This document shows positions 43,389 to 51,130 of a stretch of 51,130 nucleotides of DNA, one piece after another. How positions within the stretch are numbered: position 1 is the first letter of the stretch; each line of letters opens with the position of its first letter. Source of the DNA: an uncultured Flavobacteriales bacterium (GTDB lineage Bacteria > Bacteroidota > Bacteroidia > Flavobacteriales_D > Sanyastnellaceae). The stretch lies in contig CALLLH010000039.1 in NCBI GenBank assembly GCA_938082505.1, forward strand, positions 1 through 51,130. Direction: 5' to 3'. Below the pieces are notes generated by a model. The model saw only the letters and a list, made by a program, of their open reading frames with translations. It did no database searches and was not told where the DNA came from. Made by a program: the position numbers and the translations under genes.

Positions 43389-46300
43389 ATGAATTACAAG
43401 CGACTCAATGATTTGACGGGATGGGCCGTGTGGCTCATTGCCACCATCGTCTATCTCCTTACGATTGAACCCACGGCCAGTTTCTGGGACTGTGGCGAAT
43501 TCATCGCCTCTGCCTACAAATTGGAGGTTGGTCACCCGCCCGGGGCGCCCATGTTCATGTTGCTCGCCAGGCTGTTCTCCATGTTTGTTCCTGCCGTTCA
43601 TGCAGCAACTGCGGTCAATGTGTTGAGCGCATTGTCGAGCTCGTTCACCATTCTTTTTCTGTTTTGGAGCATCACGCACCTGGCGCGCAAGCTGGCGACA
43701 TTGAGGTTGCCGGAAGGGGTGACCGAGCTGACCGAGGGTCAGCGCATCGCCGTGCTGGCAAGTGGTGCGGTGGGAGCCTTGGCCTACACTTTCTCTGACA
43801 GCTTCTGGTTCTCGGCAGTGGAGGGAGAGGTGTACGCTTTGTCTTCGCTGTTCACGGCGTTGGTGTTCTGGGCAATCCTGAAGTGGGAGTCGCATTCGGA
43901 TGAGCCGGGCAATCTGCGTTGGATTGTGCTGATCGCCTATCTCATGGGCTTGTCCATCGGGGTTCACCTCCTCAACCTGTTGGCGATTCCGGCGATTGTT
44001 GCCGTGTTCTATTTCAAGCGGAATCGGTTCAAGTGGCCGACCTTCATCGGCGCCATGGCGTTTTCGCTGGCCCTGTTGCTGTTCGTTCAGTTCGGGCTCA
44101 TCCAGGGATTGGTGAAGTTGGCCGCCCGGTTCGAGTTGGCCTTCGTGAACGGCATGGGGATGCCTTTCAATACCGGGGTCATTGTCTACGGCATGATGCT
44201 GATCGCAATCATTGTGGCGGCGCTGTGGTGGAGCCGCAAGAAAGGGTGGTGGCAGCTCAATGTGGCGGCCCTCTCTGTGGCGATGATCTTGGTCGGTTAC
44301 AGCACGTTTGCCCTCATTGTGGTGCGTTCTGCGGCCAACCCGCCGATGGACGAGAACAACCCTGAAAACCTCTTTGCCCTGCTTTCATACCTCAACCGGG
44401 AGCAGTATGGAGACAGGCCGCTGGGAACGGGCCATTATTGGAATTCGCCGAACGATATGGAAGTCCCCTATGAGGATGGAAAACCGACGTATTTCCCCAG
44501 TTACAGCGTCTACAAGACGCGGGGTACGGTAGCTACGCGGGTGGCTACTTTCCGAGAGCCATTTGCCGCAGAGCAGTACATCGCGGCCAACGAGGGCCAA
44601 TTCGACATCCGACAGGAGTACGTGGACAGCGGAGAAAAGCGCAAAGGGGTGCCCCGTTATGACGACCGTTTCACCATGCTCTTTCCCAGGATGTACAGCA
44701 GCCAGGCCAACCACATCAGGGAGTATAAGCGTTGGTCCAACTACAAGGGGTGGAATGAGGATGCCGGCTTCGTAAGCCCGGTCGACGGCAAGGAACGGGA
44801 TGCCAAGACTTTTGAGGTGCACCTCGCAGGGAGGATCCTCGGGGGCAACATGGACAAGGATGAGCTGAATCGCACCCTGAACAACCTTTACCGGTCCTTC
44901 GGGCAGCGATTCGGTGCGAATTATGAGGTGAGGAGTAGCACGGAGATCATTGTTGGACAGGGGAATGAGAGAAGATTGGCGGACCTCGGTAATTCGGATA
45001 TCCGGAGAACCATTGCGCAGATGATGGTGGAGGATCTGTCTCAAGGGCTGGACCATGGCCGCACCTATGCGCAGTCCATGGAGCGCAGTCTGCAGGGCAT
45101 CGAGCAGCAAAAGCGGGTGGCGACGAGCCAGGCGAACAGATCGCGATCAGATAAGGACATCAATGAGGTTCGGCGATTGCAGGGTCAGGCCGACCGTTAT
45201 CACGAGAAGCTGCTGCCCTCCCAGCAGGAGAACCTGACGTTCTTCGCCCGTTACCAAATCGGTTGGATGTACCTGCGGTACTTCATGTGGAATTTTTCGG
45301 GACGCCAGAACGATGTGCAGGGGCATGGTGATTTCATCGACGGCAACTGGCTTTCCGGGGTTGATTTCATCGACGCCGAGCGCCTCGGCGCCCGGGATAT
45401 ATTGCCCGATCACAGGGAATCGGACAAAAGCCACAACCGGTTCTATTTGCTCCCGCTGCTGATCGGTTTGATTGGTGCCGTCTTCCAGGCGGTTCGGAAT
45501 TGGCGGGACTTCTCCGTGACCGGGTTGCTCTTCGTTCTGACCGGTCTCGCTATCGTGGTGTACCTGAATCAATATCCCTTGCAGCCCCGCGAACGTGATT
45601 ATGCCTTCGTCGGTTCCTTCTATGCATTTGCGATCTGGATCGGCCTCGGGGTCTACGCCCTGTTCGATATGGCTTCCAACCTCAAGCCCCAGGATCTCGG
45701 TCTGGCGGCGGGGGTGCCCCTCGGATTGGGGGTCCTGCTCTACGGTTTGGAGACTGCTGGCGGAGGCGATCATGCACTGAGCTATGGTGTGCTGTACCTC
45801 GGTGTGTTGACCGCAGCGTTGATGGGGTTGGCCACTGTACTCCGAGGTGTTGGAAATGAGAAGCTCAACGCCTTGGTGTTCTCGGCCTTGTTGCTGATCG
45901 TGCCATTCCAGATGGGGGCAGAGGGCTGGAACGACCACAGCCGTGCCAAGCGCCGAACCGGTGTTGACATGGCCAAGAACTATCTGGACAGCTTGGCACC
46001 GAATGCCATCTTGTTCACCAATGGGGACAACGACACATTCCCACTGTGGTATGTGCAGGAAGTCGAAGGCTACAGAACGGATGTCCGCATTGTGAACCTG
46101 AGCCTGCTCAATACGGACTGGTATGTCGAGCAGATGAAGCGCCGCGCCTATGACAGTGCGCCTGTTCCCATCCGGATGGGTGAGGAGAAGTACCGTCAGG
46201 GCACCCGCGATATCGTGATCATGGACCCCCCTTCCGACCCGAACAACCCGTATGTGGACATCGAAGAGGCGATGCTTCAAGCCCTCGATGATGCTGATGT

Positions 46301-47261
46301 GGTGGATTACGGCGGTGGCAGGAAGTACGCACACTTCCCATCGAACAGCTTCAGTGTTCCCGTGGACAGCGCGTTCGTGGTGGGTTCAGGGCTTGTGTTG
46401 CCCGAGGAGCGCAGCCTTGTGGTGGATGCCTTGGAATGGACCGTGACCGACGGAGGTGGATCCCCCAAGCAGTATGTGCTCAAGAACCAGTTCATGGTGA
46501 TGGAGATCCTGCGCAACAACAATTGGGAACGCCCGGTTTATTTCGCCGTCACCATCGGGCCGGACAGCTACGTCGGATTGCAGGATTACTTCCGTCTGGA
46601 AGGGTTGGCCTGGCGGCTTGTGCCTGTGAAGTATGGATCGCGGGGTGGACAGCCTGTGGGCATTGGAAAGGACATCATGTACACCAATGTGATGGAGAAC
46701 TTCCAGTGGGGTGGCATGGACGAGGAAGGGGAGATCTACATGGATGAGAACAACCGCAGGATGGCGACGAACATTCGACTTCAGCTCACCAACCTCGCCG
46801 AGGCTTTCGTCCAGGATGGATTGTCCAGCAAAGGGTTGGCGGTCCTCGAGCGGTTGATCGAGTCGACCCCTTCGCGCAATGTTCCCTATGACCGGATCAT
46901 GCTGCCTTCCGTTGAGCTCTTGTCGGAATTGGCCGGGGATTCCGGCCTCAGTGAGGAGCAGCGCGCCACGGCTGGCGCTTTGGCAAAGGAGGTGGGCCAG
47001 GAGTTGTTCAGGACCCTGACCGACGATGTGGCCTATTTCATCGCCCTCGACGATGCGTTCTATGCTTTGGCGAGCAACGAAATCCAGATGTCCATGGCGG
47101 TAGCCCAGCGGCTGTCCGGTGCATTGTCCGACGCCCTTCCGGATGACCCTGGGGTACAGGCGATGGCGGAACGGTTGTCCCAATTGCGGGAAGACCGGAA
47201 CAAGCGTTCGAACGGACCACTCTCAGATCCACCGGTATTCAATTCCGACGCTGGAAAGTGA
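43389..47261 (+). CDS. DUF2723 integral membrane protein (glycosyltransferase-like)
   Basis: 1290 residues. The N-terminus WLIATIVYLLTIEPTASFWDCGEF with VGHPPGAPMF matches DUF2723, related to PMT-type, lipid-linked-sugar glycosyltransferases; the acidic WDCGEF loop sits where the catalytic Asp/Glu of that fold would be. About eight helices occupy residues 10-330, a soluble loop 330-680 follows, more helices lie at ~683-850, and the remainder is a large soluble domain with NGDNDTFPLWYVQEVEGYRT. It may glycosylate exported proteins or envelope polymers; no substrate evidence is present. Its stop overlaps the purN start by one base (TGATG). Confidence 0.92.
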   Translation: MNYKRLNDLTGWAVWLIATIVYLLTIEPTASFWDCGEFIASAYKLEVGHPPGAPMFMLLARLFSMFVPAVHAATAVNVLSALSSSFTILFLFWSITHLARKLATLRLPEGVTELTEGQRIAVLASGAVGALAYTFSDSFWFSAVEGEVYALSSLFTALVFWAILKWESHSDEPGNLRWIVLIAYLMGLSIGVHLLNLLAIPAIVAVFYFKRNRFKWPTFIGAMAFSLALLLFVQFGLIQGLVKLAARFELAFVNGMGMPFNTGVIVYGMMLIAIIVAALWWSRKKGWWQLNVAALSVAMILVGYSTFALIVVRSAANPPMDENNPENLFALLSYLNREQYGDRPLGTGHYWNSPNDMEVPYEDGKPTYFPSYSVYKTRGTVATRVATFREPFAAEQYIAANEGQFDIRQEYVDSGEKRKGVPRYDDRFTMLFPRMYSSQANHIREYKRWSNYKGWNEDAGFVSPVDGKERDAKTFEVHLAGRILGGNMDKDELNRTLNNLYRSFGQRFGANYEVRSSTEIIVGQGNERRLADLGNSDIRRTIAQMMVEDLSQGLDHGRTYAQSMERSLQGIEQQKRVATSQANRSRSDKDINEVRRLQGQADRYHEKLLPSQQENLTFFARYQIGWMYLRYFMWNFSGRQNDVQGHGDFIDGNWLSGVDFIDAERLGARDILPDHRESDKSHNRFYLLPLLIGLIGAVFQAVRNWRDFSVTGLLFVLTGLAIVVYLNQYPLQPRERDYAFVGSFYAFAIWIGLGVYALFDMASNLKPQDLGLAAGVPLGLGVLLYGLETAGGGDHALSYGVLYLGVLTAALMGLATVLRGVGNEKLNALVFSALLLIVPFQMGAEGWNDHSRAKRRTGVDMAKNYLDSLAPNAILFTNGDNDTFPLWYVQEVEGYRTDVRIVNLSLLNTDWYVEQMKRRAYDSAPVPIRMGEEKYRQGTRDIVIMDPPSDPNNPYVDIEEAMLQALDDADVVDYGGGRKYAHFPSNSFSVPVDSAFVVGSGLVLPEERSLVVDALEWTVTDGGGSPKQYVLKNQFMVMEILRNNNWERPVYFAVTIGPDSYVGLQDYFRLEGLAWRLVPVKYGSRGGQPVGIGKDIMYTNVMENFQWGGMDEEGEIYMDENNRRMATNIRLQLTNLAEAFVQDGLSSKGLAVLERLIESTPSRNVPYDRIMLPSVELLSELAGDSGLSEEQRATAGALAKEVGQELFRTLTDDVAYFIALDDAFYALASNEIQMSMAVAQRLSGALSDALPDDPGVQAMAERLSQLREDRNKRSNGPLSDPPVFNSDAGK

Positions 47262-47881
47262 TGGCGGAAGCCGCGGCGAAATTGGCCATCCTTGCGAGCG
47301 GGAAGGGATCGAATGCGGAGCGGCTGATGCGCCTCGTGGCCAACCGGGATGACGTGGAAGTCGCATTGGTGGCCACCAATCACGCCTCTTCGGGCGTGTT
47401 GGATTGCGCACGCATTCTGGGTGTACCGACCTGGGTGTTCGACAAGACTACGTTGGCTGCGGGTGGGGTAACCGAAAAGTTCGTGCAGGCCGGCATCCGG
47501 TTCGTGGCATTGGCCGGATTCCTGCTCAAGGTTCCTGAGGACCTCGTGGCCGCCTATCCCAACCGGATGATGAACCTGCATCCCGCCCTGCTTCCGGCAT
47601 TCGGAGGAAAGGGCATGTACGGCCGCCATGTGCACAAGGCGGTTCATGCGGCCATGCAGCGCGGCGAGGTCACAGAAACAGGCATGACGCTGCATTGGGT
47701 GAATGCCGAGTACGACGAGGGCCCCGCCTTCTTCCAGGCCCGTGTACCCCTCGATGGAACCGCCGACACACCAGAGAGCATCGAACACAAGGTGAAGGCA
47801 CTCGAGGAGGCGCATTATGCACCGCAGGTCCTGCGCGCCGTGTCGGAGTCCCTATCCTTGTCAGGAATCGCAACCCGCTGA
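47261..47881 (+). CDS. purN: Phosphoribosylglycinamide formyltransferase
   Basis: Transfers formyl from 10-formyltetrahydrofolate to glycinamide ribonucleotide in purine synthesis. About 206 residues. ILASGKGSNAERL is the phosphate loop; the catalytic Asn and His are in MNLHPALLPAFGGKGMYG; the catalytic Asp is in EYDEGPAFFQ. The start could be GTG at 47258 or ATG at 47261; the ATG forms the common TGATG overlap with the upstream stop. MarC follows after 10 bp. Confidence 0.96.
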   Translation: MAEAAAKLAILASGKGSNAERLMRLVANRDDVEVALVATNHASSGVLDCARILGVPTWVFDKTTLAAGGVTEKFVQAGIRFVALAGFLLKVPEDLVAAYPNRMMNLHPALLPAFGGKGMYGRHVHKAVHAAMQRGEVTETGMTLHWVNAEYDEGPAFFQARVPLDGTADTPESIEHKVKALEEAHYAPQVLRAVSESLSLSGIATR

Positions 47882-47891
47882 ACATTCGCCC

Positions 47892-48482
47892 ATGGAATTC
47901 AATTGGACGGAATTGCTGAAGTCGACCATGGTGATGTTTGCCGTCATCGATATTCTCGGCTCGATTCCATTTTTGCTCGACATCAAGCAGAAGGCAGGGG
48001 ACATCCACCCTGAACGCGCGTCCTTGGTGGCCTTGGGGATCATGCTCGCCTTTCTGTTTCTGGGAGAGGGGGTCATCAATTTCGTGGGCGTCGACATCAA
48101 TTCCTTTGCGGTGGCCGGTTCCATTGTGATGTTCTTCATGGCCTTGGAAATGATCCTCGGGGTCACGCTGTTCAAGCAGTCTCCCCAGTCGATGAAGACC
48201 GCCACCATCGTGCCCGTGGCTTTTCCGCTGATTGCCGGTGCGGGGAGCATGACCTCGATCATCTCGCTGCGGGCGGAATTCGCCGCCGTGAACATCGCGG
48301 TGGCCATCCTGGTGAACATGGCGCTGGTCTATTTCGTGCTGCGCATGACGGGCCGCATCGAACGCTTGCTCGGCGATGGCGGCATTGCCGTGCTCCAGAA
48401 GGTTTTCGGCATCATCTTGCTCGCCATCGCGGTGAAGTTGTTCTCGTCCAATGCCGCCATGCTGTTCCAGGGCCATGGCTGA
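47892..48482 (+). CDS. MarC-family integral membrane protein
   Basis: 196 residues with about six hydrophobic helices. The first, KSTMVMFAVIDILGSIPFLL, carries the D-x-x-G-x-x-P motif of MarC proteins, and VPVAFPLIAGAGSMTSIISL carries the second family motif. Transported substrate is unknown; MarC is not itself the multidrug-resistance gene its name suggests. The ATG at 47892 follows the purN stop by 10 bp; the stop overlaps rnhA by 8 bp. Confidence 0.93.
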   Translation: MEFNWTELLKSTMVMFAVIDILGSIPFLLDIKQKAGDIHPERASLVALGIMLAFLFLGEGVINFVGVDINSFAVAGSIVMFFMALEMILGVTLFKQSPQSMKTATIVPVAFPLIAGAGSMTSIISLRAEFAAVNIAVAILVNMALVYFVLRMTGRIERLLGDGGIAVLQKVFGIILLAIAVKLFSSNAAMLFQGHG

Positions 48483-48939
48483 CCCCGTCGTCATCCATAC
48501 CGATGGAGGTGCATCGGGCAACCCCGGACCGGGGGGGTATGGCGCCATCCTGCAATGGGGAGGGCACCGCAAGGAGTTCACTGCGGGTTATCGTCTGACG
48601 ACCAACAACCGCATGGAATTGCTGGCCGTCATCGTGGCGCTGGAGGCACTTAAGAAGGACGGCACCGAAGCCTGGGTGGTCAGCGACAGCAAGTATGTCA
48701 TCGACTCCGTCCAGAAGGGATGGGTGTTCAATTGGGAGAAGAAGGGGTTCAAGGGCAAGAAGAACCCCGACTTGTGGATGCGGTTCCTGAAGGTGTACCG
48801 CCGCCACAAGGTGCGGTTCGACTGGGTCAAGGGCCATGCGGGCAACCCGATGAACGAACGTGCCGACCACCTCGCCGTAACGGCGTACCAGCAGAAGGGC
48901 CTGCTGATTGACGACGGCTACGAGGCGTCTGTATCGTAG
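48475..48939 (+). CDS. rnhA: Ribonuclease HI
   Basis: Cleaves RNA in RNA-DNA hybrids, removing primers and R-loops. 154 residues. The four catalytic acids are visible: Asp in IHTDGGASGNPGPGG, Glu in NNRMELLAVI, Asp in VVSDSKYVID, and Asp in NERADHLA. The conserved catalytic-loop His is in KGHAGNP. It overlaps MarC by 8 bp and the convergent pseudouridine synthase by 22 bp. Confidence 0.97.
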   Translation: MADPVVIHTDGGASGNPGPGGYGAILQWGGHRKEFTAGYRLTTNNRMELLAVIVALEALKKDGTEAWVVSDSKYVIDSVQKGWVFNWEKKGFKGKKNPDLWMRFLKVYRRHKVRFDWVKGHAGNPMNERADHLAVTAYQQKGLLIDDGYEASVS

Positions 48940-49901
48940 TGTTGCAGGGCCTGGGCGGCCCAATGGATTCTGTTGAATTTTCGGGGCGGCTTGCCGATGG
49001 CCGTCAATGCAGGTCCATGTTCACCGGAGGGGATGGACAATTCGATGGCGCACAGGAAAAGCCCATTTCCCCCATAGCGCGGCGCTGAATGGATGTCCAC
49101 ACCGGGGGGTGCGAATCGGCTTTCGCCGACGACAGGGTGTCCGGAATCGGCAAGGTGCCGCCGGATCTGATGCGTTCGGCCTGTTTGGATGTGGACGTCC
49201 AGCAGGGTCGCGGTACCATGAACCGGCAAGGGCCCCACCGTCAGTGGAGACCATTCTGTCCAAGCTTCCTTGCCATCGATGGGCCCATCGCTGCTTCCGC
49301 GTTCGACGGTTCCCGCGGCAAGGGCCAGATATCGCTTCTTGACCTGCCGTTCTGCAAAAGCCCGCCCCAGGGATTCGGCGGCGCGCAGGCTCAAGGCCAC
49401 GCAGACCCACCCTGCCGTGTCGCGGTCCAGACGGTGGACGGGGAGGGGTCCGCTCACGGCGTTGCCCCCGTCCGGCGTCAGCGCGCGTTTCATGGCATCA
49501 TCGCCCTGCTGGGCTTGAAATCGCAGGATGTTGACCAGGTTGAGCCGGCCGGAGCCGGACGTCGCAAGGCCGGCGGGTTTCCAGACGAAGAGGTAGTTGC
49601 CCGTGTGGGGGCGCATGGTCTGGAGGTGTTGGGGGGCGCCCGGGCCGGGGTCGGTGGCGGCATGGCCGGATGTGCGCAGGGAGACCTCGTCCCCCGGACA
49701 AACGCGACGGGCCGTGGTGGTGACGCAACCGTTGAGCATGACGTCGCCGCGGTCCAGGGCTTTCCGGCATGCTTTGCGGCTGGGCAGGAAATGCGGAAAC
49801 AGCCCGACGAGGGCTTCCTGCATGCGCTGGCCGGCCCGTTCGGCCCCGATGACCGCACTTGCGTCTACAAATTCAGGGTTCCGGGGGTGGTTGAGGTCCA
49901 T
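48918..49901 (-). CDS. RluA-family pseudouridine synthase
   Basis: 327 residues. An S4-like RNA-binding segment near residues 40-75 (SRKACRKALDRGDVMLNG) precedes the catalytic domain with the PVHRLDRDTAGWV motif that holds the catalytic Asp. The later QTGRTHQIRRHLADSGHPVVG is the family's second signature. It converts specific uridines in rRNA or tRNA to pseudouridine; which ones cannot be told. Its 3' end overlaps rnhA by 22 bp. It is divergent from the gcdH-like gene. Confidence 0.93.
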   Translation of the reverse strand: MDLNHPRNPEFVDASAVIGAERAGQRMQEALVGLFPHFLPSRKACRKALDRGDVMLNGCVTTTARRVCPGDEVSLRTSGHAATDPGPGAPQHLQTMRPHTGNYLFVWKPAGLATSGSGRLNLVNILRFQAQQGDDAMKRALTPDGGNAVSGPLPVHRLDRDTAGWVCVALSLRAAESLGRAFAERQVKKRYLALAAGTVERGSSDGPIDGKEAWTEWSPLTVGPLPVHGTATLLDVHIQTGRTHQIRRHLADSGHPVVGESRFAPPGVDIHSAPRYGGNGLFLCAIELSIPSGEHGPALTAIGKPPRKFNRIHWAAQALQHYDTDAS

Positions 49902-49931
49902 GGAAGGTCAAGTGTACGCACGGGGGCGTTG

Positions 49932-49939
49932 TATTTTTG
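49932..49939 (+). promoter_or_regulatory. -7 promoter element 4 nt before the gcdH-like gene
   Basis: TATTTTTG is an exact TAnnTTTG match ending 4 nt before the ATG at 49944. Transcription would start at or beside the start codon. Confidence 0.5.
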
Positions 49940-49943
49940 TCCC

Positions 49944-51130
49944 ATGAACATGGGTTCCGTCAAGACAGACCTGTACCAAGGTCACGACTACTATATGATG
50001 GATGACCTCCTCACCGAGGAGCACAAGTTGATCCGCGAGGCCGCAAGGGCTTGGGTGAAGCAGGAGGTCAGTCCGATCATAGAGGATGCTGCCGAGACGC
50101 AGGTCTTCCCGAAGCATCTGCTGCCGGGCTTGGGTGAGATTGGGGCTTTCGGGCCCTACATCCCCGAGCAGTATGGTGGTGCGGGTCTCGACCAGATCAG
50201 CTACGGTCTGATCATGCAGGAGCTGGAGCGCTGCGACAGCGGTCTCCGCAGCACGGCTTCCGTGCAGAGTTCACTGGTCATGTATCCCATCTGGAAGTAT
50301 GGGACTGAAGAGCAGCGCATGAAGTATCTGCCCAAGCTCGCCACGGGCGAGATGATGGGCTGCTTCGGCCTGACCGAGCCCGACCACGGGTCCAACCCCG
50401 CCGGGATGATCACCAATTTCAAGGATGCGGGAGACGGAGAAAACGTGATCCTCAATGGCGCCAAGCTGTGGATTTCCAATGCGCCCTTCGCGGACATTGC
50501 CGTAGTGTGGGCCAAAAACGACGAGGGCCGCATTGAGGGCATCGTGGTCGAACGCGGCATGGAAGGGTTCTCCACGCCGAAGATGACGGGCAAGTGGAGC
50601 CTGCGGGCCTCGGATACGGGGGAGTTGATTTTTGAGGATGTCAAGGTGCCCAAGGCGAACATCCTTCCGGGCCGCTCCGGCCTTGGCGCGCCGCTGAGCT
50701 GTCTGGACAGCGCCCGTTATGGCATCGCCTGGGGTGCGATCGGCGCTGCACTCGACTGCTATGACGCCGCCTTGCGCTATTCCAAGCAACGCGAGCAATT
50801 CGGCCGTCCCATCGCCGGTTTCCAGCTGCAGCAGAAGAAACTCGCCGAGATGATCACCGAGATCACCAAGGCTCAGTTGCTGACGCTCCGGCTCGGTCAG
50901 CTGCGCAATGAGGGCAAAGCCACGAGTGCCCAGATTTCCATGGCCAAGCGCAACAACGTCGAGATTGCCCTGCAGATCGCCCGCGAGGCCCGTCAGGTCC
51001 TCGGCGGCATGGGCATCACCGGGGAGTATCCGATCATGCGCCACATGATGAACCTGGAGTCCGTGGTGACCTACGAGGGCACGCACGACATCCACCTGCT
51101 CATCACGGGCCTCGACATCACCGGCGAGAA
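49944..51130 (+). CDS. gcdH: Acyl-CoA dehydrogenase, glutaryl-CoA dehydrogenase type (3' end outside window)
   Basis: 395 codons visible; the right edge cuts it just before the expected end. FAD enzyme that dehydrogenates and decarboxylates glutaryl-CoA to crotonyl-CoA in lysine/tryptophan catabolism. Features shared with GcdH and not with ordinary acyl-CoA dehydrogenases: GCFGLTEPDHGSNP, SNAPFADIAVVWAK, SLRASDTGELIFEDVKVP, DSARYGIAWGAIGAA and TEITKAQLLTLRLGQL. The catalytic base is Glu378 in TYEGTHDIH. Bacteroidota sometimes use related proteins for other acyl-CoA substrates, so the exact substrate is an inference. Confidence 0.88.
   Translation, partial: MNMGSVKTDLYQGHDYYMMDDLLTEEHKLIREAARAWVKQEVSPIIEDAAETQVFPKHLLPGLGEIGAFGPYIPEQYGGAGLDQISYGLIMQELERCDSGLRSTASVQSSLVMYPIWKYGTEEQRMKYLPKLATGEMMGCFGLTEPDHGSNPAGMITNFKDAGDGENVILNGAKLWISNAPFADIAVVWAKNDEGRIEGIVVERGMEGFSTPKMTGKWSLRASDTGELIFEDVKVPKANILPGRSGLGAPLSCLDSARYGIAWGAIGAALDCYDAALRYSKQREQFGRPIAGFQLQQKKLAEMITEITKAQLLTLRLGQLRNEGKATSAQISMAKRNNVEIALQIAREARQVLGGMGITGEYPIMRHMMNLESVVTYEGTHDIHLLITGLDITGE

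Noticed and set aside
1-51130. Defence system, secondary-metabolite cluster or mobile element
   Set aside because: Every gene is either a recognisable housekeeping gene or a secreted/envelope protein; no nuclease-helicase, toxin-antitoxin, transposase or modular synthase signatures were seen.

Overview
The window reads as ordinary chromosomal DNA of a GC-rich member of the Bacteroidota, most likely a Flavobacteriales-type and probably marine bacterium. Support for this: secreted proteins with type IX secretion (T9SS) C-terminal domains of type A (31728-33650, 33770-35809, 39958-43305) and type B (22873-24450); DUF4286 next to rsmA; a DUF2723 membrane protein; a Big_5-type lipoprotein; acidic secreted proteins; few Shine-Dalgarno sequences; and repeated upstream matches to the Bacteroidota -7 promoter element TAnnTTTG. 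I found no tRNA, rRNA, CRISPR array, insertion sequence or integrase. The genus cannot be told from the sequence alone.

Layout. 1-1391 (minus) is the start of a secreted, heptad-repeat, tail-fibre-like protein cut by the window edge. 1503-3800 (plus) carries DUF4286-rsmA and fbp. 3810-7509 (minus) is a translationally coupled set serS - lipoprotein - TPR protein. 7597-8328 (minus) is rplU-rpmA with its own promoter and terminator. 8439-11203 (minus) makes tetrapyrrole precursors: hemA and a hemC-hemD fusion. 11351-15041 (minus) is class Ia ribonucleotide reductase, nrdB then nrdA. After a 343-bp divergent spacer come secA (plus), comF (minus), and a plus run of DUF72, free-methionine sulfoxide reductase, a Big_5 lipoprotein and a T9SS type B protein. 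24440-26437 (minus) holds a TrkA/KtrA-like protein and kynureninase, divergent from hemL. A UbiA-like membrane protein (minus) is divergent from gcvP. Two tandem secreted T9SS proteins follow, then a plus run of GH3-like enzyme, uridine kinase, ArsC-like protein, EamA transporter, 3-hydroxyanthranilate dioxygenase, a large cysteine-repeat secreted protein, DUF2723 protein, purN, marC-like and rnhA. An RluA-type pseudouridine synthase (minus) and a glutaryl-CoA-dehydrogenase-like gene, cut by the right edge, close the window.

How genes work together. hemA, hemCD and hemL cover glutamyl-tRNA to uroporphyrinogen III, except for the porphobilinogen synthase step, which is not in the window. kynU and haaO are consecutive steps of the kynurenine pathway but lie 13 kb apart; the gcdH-like gene could act in the lower part of that route or in lysine catabolism. 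secA is the general export motor on which the T9SS cargo proteins depend.

The most interesting signals are regulatory. TAnnTTTG/TAnnTTCG boxes sit at two preferred distances from start codons: 4-6 nt, implying leaderless mRNAs, and 16-19 nt. In three places the T-rich tail of a terminator of the upstream gene appears to double as this box for the next gene. I did not find a convincing new defence or mobile system, and I say so rather than stretch one.
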